Positions 10,801 to 20,000 of a stretch of DNA of 21,455 nucleotides are shown piece by piece. A model generated the notes under the pieces. It worked only from the letters and a program-made list of their open reading frames with translations. It had not been told where the DNA came from and ran no database searches. The stretch covers positions 1-21,455 of the forward strand of contig MZNV01002792.1 in NCBI GenBank assembly GCA_002081555.1. Direction: 5' to 3'. The position numbers were made by a program, and so were the translations under genes. The stretch comes from Protostelium mycophagum. Taxonomy: Eukaryota > Evosea > Variosea > Protosteliida > Protosteliaceae. Numbering within the stretch: position 1 is the first letter of the stretch; the number at the start of each line of letters is the position of its first letter.

Positions 10801-13800
10801 ACTTCCTTCCTTCAAGAAGGCCGGATACTACGATTGGCGTTTTGTTACCGTGAACAAGGACGGTTTGTTCGTGCCACTACTCAGCAGAGCTCTCAACTTG
10901 AACAAGATCCAAGGACGTGTCATCGTACACCCACCCATTCGTGATGAGACAATGCACGAAGGTAATCACAATCTATTTTTAGGTGATTAGATGCTGATCT
11001 ATATAGTATCTGTCGAATTACAAGGATGTGAGTGGGACAGAGGAGGCAGAATTACCCGCAAAGGAAATTTCGCATCTGTTTCTAAGGCACTCCCTGAGCT
11101 GAAGAGATCTTACGGAATCTCCACGTGAGTTTTCATTGAGATTTCACCGAGATTTATTGATGTAGTGTGTACATCAATGGAGCACTGGAGAGAAACCATG
11201 GAGCACCCATCTTCTCAGTGACAGATCGTTCTTCCCCCGCAAAATGTCAGTTTGAGATATTATATTTTACTTATAACGCCACTCACTCTCACAGCTCTGG
11301 GAGGTTCCAAGGAATTCGACGAGCTTCTCGCCACCGCCAAAGACACAAAGATCAAAATCATTGTGGACGGTACTGCCCGTATCTCTTCCAAGGGAATGAA
11401 CAGAAAGTACAAGAATTTACTGTGCAAGACAGTAGACACAGCCACAGATTCCATCATAATCCACCCCGCAACGGACGGAAAGGACTTTAGAGTGAGTTTC
11501 CTCTACGTTGTAGATGGGTTTGTAGATGATAGAAACTCATTGAAATTTCAGTGGGAAGATTGTGCACATCTTAACTGGAGAAAGAAGGCAGTTTGGGACT
11601 TGACTGTGAACGAAATCAGACAGTGGGCTCTCCGCGGAGTTTCCGGAGTTAGACTCGACTCCGCACAGAGCTGGTAAGAATTCACAGAAATTTCACAAAC
11701 ACTAAACCCTCAGGCCCCTCATTCTGAGACCCAACTTGAACGAACTACTGAGAGTAGATAACGATGGCGAAAGACATTACACCAGACAAGAGATCCTAGA
11801 CGGTGAGATCGTCTTGCCCTCTACCGACGAAGGAGTCAAATACGGATACTTTGGATCTGCAGCGAGTAACACCTATGCGAACCCCTTCTTCATCAAGATG
11901 ACCAGAGAGATCTGGAGAGAATTCCCCAACTTTGTCTTTTTGGCCGTGAGTTTAGGGTTATTTTGAGTTTTCGTTGAGATTTCGCAGGAAGTCTTCTGGA
12001 ACAAGGAGAGCGAAGCCATCAAATCTGGTGAGTTTTATTTATGCGCGTTGTAGATGGTTATTTCCTATAAGAATAATATTTTACTCACTTATTTCAGGAC
12101 TTGTGCCTTACTCCATGGGACTTTCTCGCTCTTTGACTTCCATTTTCAACCTCGGACTCAACAAGGACGGTTCTCTCTCTTACTTGCCAACACGCAAATC
12201 TGTATCTGTCTTCTATGATTGGTAAGAATCGTTGTAGATGCTCTATATATTCTCGACAATAAGCTCACAAATAAAAATACCCTCACCCGCTTGGAAAAGT
12301 GTGAATTTTCCTGAAAAAATGTAGGTACCAGATCGAGAGAGCCTCTTACCCTCAGAACTCGATGTTGATATACCCTTCATCATCTCACCACATCCATTAC
12401 CCCACCTCCATGTACGGATCGGGCGCATGGGCCGCAGTGGACCTCATGGCCTTCTTGCCCGAAACCCCGATGACTTATGTCGGGGAGCAAAATGGGTGGA
12501 TGAGGAACTACGACCCTTCTTCGGGAAGATTCACATTCCCCAACATCCAGCCTCAGTCTGGTGACCTCGGTGGTATTAGAGGACATTACGAGCACAGAAT
12601 GTTGCTGAGAAGAAATACCCCCGTATTGAGGGAGGGTGGTATGATCCCCATCTTTGCTTTCTACAAGGTGAATTTCTCTCAATTTTTTTTTCAAACTAAA
12701 AAATTTTATTTTATTTCTGTGGTTCAGAATTGGATTTTATGAGAATGACTTTTTTGTAAATTTCTGAATGTTGGTAGTCTGGCTGGCACGATAGAGTGTT
12801 TGCGTTTGCGAGATTTACCAGAGGACAAGAAGGACCCAATCTTGCCCTCGTCGCCATCAACTTTAATGACGCAGAGAGTTACTTCCATCTCGATCTCTCC
12901 CCCCTCAAGGAGATTTGTGAGACTGGAGAGTTCATCTACAGAGTTGTAGATCTCATCAACACCACAAACCCTCCCATGTGAGTATATCTTTTTGCAAAGA
13001 ATCTTGTGGCTCTGCCGCAATGTAAGATCACCTTCGAATACGCTTTTTAGCACTTATGAGTTGGATCTGACTGTTTATCAGTTACTACACTCCTGATGAG
13101 TTCTTGTATGAGAACGATTACTCCAGACTCTTGCCGTACAGCTCACTCTGCAAGGTGATCACACTTGCCAGAAAGCCACAACATTTTCTGACCATTATAG
13201 GGAGTCTACATTCAGGCAGCGTCTCCCACTTCCCAGAGAGTGTTGTTTGAGCACTCCATGGCCAGACTGAAGGAGAAGATCAGATATGAGGTCGCTCCTT
13301 CCAAGAACATGATCTACGACCTTCTCTACAACGGTAAATTCCCGCCAAAATGTGATTTTTAGTATTGAAAATGAAAGGTTTTGCCAACTTTGGCAAATTC
13401 GAGGCGGCCATGTCCAACTTGATCAGACAGAGTGGAAGTCTTGCAGAGAGCTCATTGCCAGAAGACTTGCAAAAGGTCCTGAACTTCATGTCCACTTTGG
13501 GCGAGGATGGAGTACCGTCTGCCAAGATATTGGCCTATTTGACAGAGGTTGTCAATAGAAACAAGGAACCTGCCCTTACCAAGGTACGATATCTTACTTC
13601 GGAATATTAGATTTTATAATTCTTCAAATATCTAAATTTTGCAGTTGATCAGCAAGACCTTGGAATGGAACACACTCGGACCACTTGTCTTTGTGACCCC
13701 CGAGATTGGAAGATTCTCCACTGTTGGTGGTGTCGGTGTTATGGTCAACGAACTCACACAGGCTCTTGCCGCACTTGGCGCTGAGGTGACATTTTCCCGC

Positions 13801-15852
13801 CAAAATCGAGATTTGAATTTTGAATAATCATGTATAGGTCCACGTGATTTCACCCTACTACAACTATGACAGAAAGGGCAAGACTGGATATCTCAAGGAT
13901 GAAGGAATTGTTTATAAGCAAAATCTCATCACTTATGTCGGAAACGAACATTTGGAGGTGGGCATAACATTTTTTGTACTGGCAGAGTGGCAGTCTTTTT
14001 GGACAGATGGAAAATTCGAATAGAAGCTGATGGGAATAGGTCGGATATCACTATGGTTACGAGCACGGAGTTCATTTACACTTTTTGCACAACTATAAAT
14101 ATTTCACCACTCCTTACCAAGCCGGATCCCCCTCATACCAAGTCAGTTTTATTTCTTTGTTCAAAATACCAACACTCGCAGCTGTCCTCCATCGTGTTGA
14201 TGGCCAAGGGTTCCCTGGAGCTCCTCTGTCAACTCCGCATCTTCCCTTCAGTCATCATCTCCAACGACTGGTACACCGCACTCATCCCCGCATACGGAAA
14301 GAAGTCCGGCGCGTTCGGAAACACCTTCAGCGGAACGACCTTCTTTTACCTCGTTCACAATTTGGAAGAAGGATATGAGGGAAAGATCTACCCTGAGACT
14401 GATTTGGGATACATTCACCATCTCCCCACTGAGCTCATCAATGAGGGTTATCCTTCAAGAAACGTACTCAACGCATGTAAGGGCGTCTTTAAGTCGGGAG
14501 ATTCTCAGAAAGAAGATTATAGTGTTTGAATTTTATACTGAATGTCACAGCTATGAGTGCTCTGCTTTGCTCTGACCAGTGGGGAACTGTGTCTCTGTCT
14601 TACAGAAACGATTTGATACGTGTATCTCCTCTTGGTGGCCTCTTAAGAAGCTTCAAGCAGCCTTTTGCTCACTTGAACGGAGTCCGCCTCAACGAGAGAC
14701 TCGCCATTCTGAACAAGGTGAGACAAAAAACGAGCGTGGGGAGGGATCGAACTCACGTCCTCCAGGTCGCGACCAGCCACGAGGACGCTAAGGAGAAGTT
14801 GCAAGCTAAATACTTTGACAACGTGGACCCGACTATCCCCATTTTCTGTTTTGTAGGAAGGATTGTGCTCCAGAAGGGAGTCCACATCATCCTGAACGCG
14901 GTCCATGAGCTGATCAGCGCAACCAAGGGCAAGATCCAGATCATCGTGAGAGATTTTGGAGACGGGAGATTTGTTGACGCGTTGTAGATCGGAGGTATGG
15001 CCAGCATGAAGGACCCCTACGCCGCACAGTGCGCATGGTCTATGCAAGGTGATTTTTTTATAAAAAAACATCCTCCTATCGTTTCTCCGCCTCTTTCAAA
15101 CAAGTTCCCCAAAAACACATTGTGATTGTCACTGAAATATGCAGGACTTCGCAAGCAGTACCCCAACAACTTGTGGGCCGACCCACAAGAGTTCTTCACC
15201 GACGGAGCTCTCGTCAACTACGGATCTGACTTCGGCCTGATGCCTTCTCTCTTTGAGCCCAGTGGAGTGGTTCAGCAAGAGTTCTTTGCTGGTGGAACAC
15301 CCGTCATCGCCTTCAAGACTGGAGGTCTCAAGGACTCCGTCTTTGAATTCGACCCCGCCACAGGTCAGTTTTTTTCGTGATTTTTGAGAAGATTATTTTT
15401 GGGCAGGAATCTTGATTTTTCAAATTTTAAATTTCTTGTAGGGGAGGGTAACGGATTCACATTCGAGGCACACGCACACAGCGACTTTGTGCAGGCCATG
15501 AAGAGAGCTCTGGCTGTATTTAACAACCCTGCAGATTATGCAGCTCTTCGCGAGAGCACCAAGAAGACCGTCCTCGATGTCGAAAAGGTCAGGAAAAAAC
15601 TTATTTATTTTTATTTCTTGTGAAAAAGTTTAAAATAAAAAATACAAAATAATTAAGCTATTTTAAACTATTTTTAAAATATAAAAGGTGGCTCGTGGAT
15701 GGATGGGCGAGTTTGTGAGATTACGTGGAAGAGTCTGGGCTCCTGAGGAGGACACAAAGGCATACCTCCAAGATTTAGACAAGGATGACGCCCCCACAAG
15801 AAAGCCATTGTCTCACGACAAGCCAGCGGTTGCAGCACAACAACAAGCATAA
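7897..15852 (+). CDS. GH13-GT5 alpha-glucan synthase-like bifunctional protein
   Basis: Thirty-three exons give 1886 residues. They are 7897-8108, 8158-8350, 8403-8630, 8791-8949, 9025-9148, 9184-9503, 9578-9694, 9860-10032, 10113-10485, 10539-10653, 10779-10961, 11007-11124, 11166-11245, 11295-11491, 11552-11673, 11714-11945, 11988-12027, 12098-12221, 12325-12667, 12778-12977, 13082-13154, 13201-13333, 13378-13583, 13645-13785, 13838-13957, 14040-14141, 14182-14476, 14551-14717, 14766-14945, 14988-15048, 15145-15363, 15442-15587 and 15688-15852. Residues 1-410 are mostly disordered, with an acidic patch near 221-233. About 413-670 is an unassigned region, partly helical. About 690-1290 is a GH13 (alpha-amylase-type) barrel with GVRLDSAQ (Asp900) and FLAEVF (Glu983). 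About 1356-1886 is a GT5 starch/glycogen synthase domain with GRIVLQKG (Arg1662, Lys1667) and SLFEPSGVVQQEFFAGGTP (Glu1748). The GH13-before-GT5 order is that of fungal alpha-1,3-glucan synthases, but no signal peptide or membrane segments are seen, so the product may be cytosolic storage glucan. Confidence 0.85.
9504..9577 (+). other. GC-AG intron in the glucan synthase gene
   Basis: Exon 6 ends at an AAG and is followed by GCAAGTG, a consensus 5' splice site except for GC in place of GT. Phase 0 is kept on both sides and the downstream exon (ERNEVKNSEF...) joins without a stop. No GT donor nearby gives an open join. GC-AG introns are a known minority class. Confidence 0.6.
13339..13350 (+). 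promoter_or_regulatory. TTCCCGCCAAAA, E2F-like site in an intron
   Basis: This matches the classical E2F/DP site (TTTSSCGC-type) exactly and lies five bases into intron 22 of the glucan synthase gene. A second identical 12-mer lies at 13794-13805 in intron 24, also just after the donor, and a minus-strand TCCCGCCAAAA is at 4142-4152 in the RasGAP-like gene. A role in cell-cycle control is possible; a role tied to introns is equally possible. Confidence 0.3.
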
Positions 15853-16088
15853 TAGATAGATTTACAACTGCCATTTAATATATTTTATCGACAGGTCTCT
15901 CTTTTGTCAGATGCTTTGGATTACACAAAACAATCACCTTCTGATTCCTCAGAAGAAGAGTGTGCTAAATCCTCCTCTTCTTTTGTGAAATACTTCCTGG
16001 GTGCTTTTGGGGCCCGACACCTTCGTAGACCAAATATTGGAGCGGACTCTCACCTTTGCCATCTCTTCCAAAGTAGATTTATTCTGGA

Positions 16089-16203
16089 TTTCGTGAACTC
16101 TGGAACGCTAAAATAAATGCTAAAATGACAGCTGCGATGGAAAACTCGCATGTTGAACTTCCTCTAATTTTGCCCTGAACAGGTGCATTGAGTCTGGAGG
16201 ACT
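16089..16203 (+). repeat. Left arm of a ~115-base inverted repeat
   Basis: This segment is about 85 percent identical to the reverse complement of 16441-16557. Shared blocks include AACGCTAAAATAAATGCTAA and GTTGAACTTCCTCTAATTTT. The arms are separated by about 237 bases, so a transcript would fold into a long hairpin. Both arms can be read as coding for a similar peptide core (M-x-A-A-M-E-N-x-x-V-E-L-P-L-I-L), which suggests two inverted copies of an old coding segment or a foldback element. Confidence 0.8.
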
Positions 16204-16440
16204 CTACTCCTCCATCTGATGAAGGTCAATCTGGCGCCATTCTCACATCAGACGACGTTGTTATCGTCCTTTGTTCCTATTGAGAACGAGCACTCTAGTG
16301 TGCTGCTTGCAATAAATTTTGTGAAGTGATGATTCGTTTCCCTCAAGGCAACTGTAAGGTGAGCAGCAAATGAATCACGAGGAACAATGACTGTCTGTGT
16401 GCTCTTCTTGGTGTTCATCTTCCATTTTAAACAAAGCAGC

Positions 16441-16557
16441 AAAGTCCTCCAGACACAGGGCTTTTGTTGAAGACAAAATTAGAGGAAGTTCAACACACCA
16501 GTTTTCCATTGCAGCTATCATTTTAGCATTTATTTTAGCGTTTCAGAGTTCACAAAA
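16441..16557 (-). repeat. Right arm of the ~115-base inverted repeat
   Basis: Reverse-complement partner of 16089-16203. Read on the minus strand, its frame stays open longer than the left arm's, into a Glu/Asp/His-rich stretch ending near 16368, but an in-frame stop precedes it. No terminal target-site duplication is evident. Confidence 0.8.
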
Positions 16558-17051
16558 AGGAGAATATAGAGTTTGTACCTTCAATATACACTGTGAACCA
16601 ATTCAAATACAATACAATCAGGTCCCTTAATCATTGTATTTATTTTCATACATAAAGTGTGGTGTATGACCACCAATTGATAGAAGTGAGCGCATAGAGA
16701 GATAGATAATGAAGTGTTTGTGTAGTGATTTCCACCCAATCTGCATAAGCAGAATCCCATCGAACTCAGACATCTCGACAGCCAACAATGGTATTTAAAA
16801 TAAACATACAACTCAGTCTCCAAATCTATCGAAAGAGTACATACATCGATTTTGTCAGTGATCCAAAACAAGCAGACCTGGCAGTTGTAACACATGTAGA
16901 TGGGATAGTCAGTGGCTCGCAATAAGAGAACCCTGACCCAACCGGCAGTTTATCTCGGTTGTAGATGAACCTGTAATTTCCGAGTTTGCTCCGAGATCCA
17001 CACGATTTTGAACAACAGACAAAGGCACACACCATCGATACGAACATTACA

Positions 17052-20000
17052 ATGTCACGGGACGAGATTAAATTAAATAGGACTGGTACCCTCAGCATCA
17101 GTGGTCAGTGTCACCTTTGTATCTTTCATATCACTCATGAACGTAGTCTTGGAGGCTACAAACCTTTCCATACCTCCACAAATGTCGTTAAGAGGTATTC
17201 GTATCCAGGAAGATCATGATTACTGACTGCCTCCAAAGCTCATACAAACGCCAAAGCCGTAGTTCATGTTGGAAAGAGAAGGGCGAGCACAAAGGCCAAA
17301 GCAGACACGTTATCCCCTGTTTGGAATGAAGGTCCTTTCGTATTGTAAGCGTAAATTCCGTATGAATTCGAAATTCACATCACGTAGCCCAGATGTTTCA
17401 CCAGAAGATGTCATCACGATAGAAGTTAGACACAAAGTCAGTATTGGCTCAGGTCAGTCATTTGAGCCTGATCTTCTCAAATGACATTACAAGGCAGCCC
17501 ATTTGGAGAAGGAACTCTCGTCGTTTCGTCTTGTTCTGCTGCTTTGGAGAGGAAGACGATCCCATTATCATGTAAAGGTGTTGCTGCAGGAGAAGTAATC
17601 ATTGAGGCCAGATTTGATCATGGTGGTTCTGTTACAGTGAGTAAACATTTTTTTAATCTTTAAAGGCTGGTACAAAAATTCTGGTGTTGTAGAATGAAGA
17701 AGATTACGTGTTGGTAGACGTATTGTACAATGACTTAATGAAGGGAATTATCGCCTCTATGGTGGACAGCGTAGACATGCACAGCAGAAACGCTTACTCC
17801 ATGGCAAATTTCACCACCATCAACTCCAACTCAAGCACCATACTGCACAACCAAGGTGTGACATCATACTATGATGTCATAATGACATATTATACAGCTG
17901 GAATTGTAAACAAGACACTCCCTGTTCTTTCCATGAAAGCCTCCGTTTCCGAGAAAAATAGTGTCGAGGTTGATTTAAATTTTTCCACAAATCACCAGGA
18001 TTTTTATTGAGATATCGCAGATCGACAGGAATATGCCCGCCTCTACCAGCGTAGATTCCGTATCCTTGGTGCCCGTCTTATCAACCACCGCATCCATCGA
18101 CTCTGCACCGAGGTACGAATTTTCCCATAAAGACATTCACGCATCGTTTCATACGAATTTTCATTTCGACGAAGCGGTTCAAAACAAAATATGTAATAAA
18201 AAATGACCTTTTTTAATAATATATTACTCTACTGACTTTCACTGTAGCACCGAAGACACAAGAGGGAGGACACGCACGTTGATTGACAACATAAGAGTTG
18301 ACCGAGCAGTAAAGAAGAATAATTCTTTCAAGAAATTATTCCAAATTCCGATAGAGGACAATCTCATCTTTGGTGAGTTTTTCTCGTTGTAGATCGAGTT
18401 GTTTATTCACTTATTTCAGATGTATCTGCCGCGTTATTGCGTCACATGTTGCACCAAGGAAGACTGTACTTGTCCAGAAACTACATGTAAGATGTCATGA
18501 TATGAGATTGAGATGTCATATTCATATGCTCTTCAGATGCTTTTACTCCAACGTTTTCGGCATCCGCAACGTGGTGAGTCATACGAAAACCTGTAGAAAA
18601 ACGAATTGAAATTAATTCAGGAGAAAATTGCATTCAGCGACATTTTGTCTATGGAGAAAGAGAATAGGAGTTTGGTGAATCCTGGAATCACAATAAAAAC
18701 GAATGCCGGTACCGAGGTAAACATTAAGAGAACATCACGCCTCATTTTATATGCGCTGCAATATTCAATTTACGGCTGTGATATATTCCCATTTTAATTT
18801 GGCTCATTTTTACAGTACCATTTTGCATCAATGCTGAGCAGGGAGAAAACACTTCAACGCATGACAGATTTATGGAAAAATACCAATTCTGAGAGCGTTG
18901 TAGAGGGTCAATCGGGTTCAAGGTGAGTCATATTTACTAAGCGATATTACAAACTCCCTCGTATCAAATATTTCGTACGAACATCACGTACGCACGGTTC
19001 TTAGCGTGACCCTGCTCGTCTTTTAACGGGAATTCAGCATGACGTTTCGCAAACCAAAAATACTGAGTTTATTTTTAGTTTCTCGAACATGAGTAACGAG
19101 GAAGAGTCAGCAGGAGAAGAGGAGACGATATTGAACGAAAATCAGGACAATAACAACGTTCTACAGAAAGAGGTACATCCTTATGAGAGTCATATTTGCG
19201 GCAATTTCTCGTTTCTTCAGAATAAACAACACGTGTCCGAGATAAGATGGAATGCATTGTAGATGGGACTTGTAAATGGGTACAATTGACGCTCCGCAGG
19301 ACGACGACGAACTCACAATTGAATTATCCCTGAACGACAACAAGCACCTGATCGAGAATGGTGAGTTGTAGATCCACTTGTCACGTTACATGTCATGACA
19401 TCATGACAGAAAACAACATGACACAAATTCACACCGAAGAACTGGCGGTCAGCCCTCTGAAATTCTTCAAGTTATTTTACGCTGACGAGTCCGATTTCGT
19501 AAACACTTTTCACAACGCGAGAGGTGACACCTCGATGACTGTGGAGCCTTGGTCCTCCCATCCAGAATATGGAAAATACCGCACTTTGAATTGTGAGTAT
19601 CTTTGGGATCAGTTGATTGTGCCATTTTGATGAACTGTTCTTGTGTTATCGTGCGATTTTTGGCAAAGCCGCAGGAGAATTAGAATGCAAAAGAACGGAT
19701 TGGCCGCTTTGCTGATGGTTTTTGTGATATTAGTCAGATTGTTGGCTATTCTTTTCTTTGGCAGCATAGCCGCGAAATTCTTAATGTGGCTGATGAGAAC
19801 AGATATCGCACCTGTAAAAGCATCCATCGGCCCTTCCCAGACAAAGCTCGAAGAGACACAACGTGCCTACGTGTCAAAAGACAGAGTCACCGTTGAAATT
19901 GTGTCGAGAATGTACGACATCCCTTATGGTGATTATTTCAGGGTGAGGGTTGAAAAACAGAGTTGTAGATCATGCCGTTTTATTCGGATGAATCATTTTG

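Larger units (their letters stand above)
15853..17051. other. Intergenic region between glucan synthase and C2-GRAM gene
   Basis: About 1.2 kb without a supported gene. The first 750 bases hold the inverted repeat described separately and small open frames that resemble nothing I know. The last ~400 bases are the upstream region of the C2-GRAM-VASt gene, with a GTTGTAGAT copy at 16958-16966, 94 bases before its ATG. Confidence 0.55.

Noticed and set aside
11252-11294. Upstream open part of the frame containing glucan synthase exon 14
   Set aside because: It is intron sequence; the donor at 11246 and acceptor at 11294 join in phase and restore the expected barrel segment.
13334-13362. 29-base intron with the better-looking TTTTTAG acceptor
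   Set aside because: It stays in frame and cannot be excluded, but it is shorter than any firmly supported intron here; the 44-base alternative ending at 13377 fits the size range.
14718-14765. tRNA-like TTCGATCC (B-box resemblance) on the minus strand
   Set aside because: No T-arm pairing, acceptor stem or anticodon arm can be built around it, and it lies in a well-supported intron.
16826-17098. 90-codon minus-strand open frame upstream of the C2-GRAM gene
   Set aside because: No family resemblance, and it overlaps the first exon of the C2 domain on the other strand.
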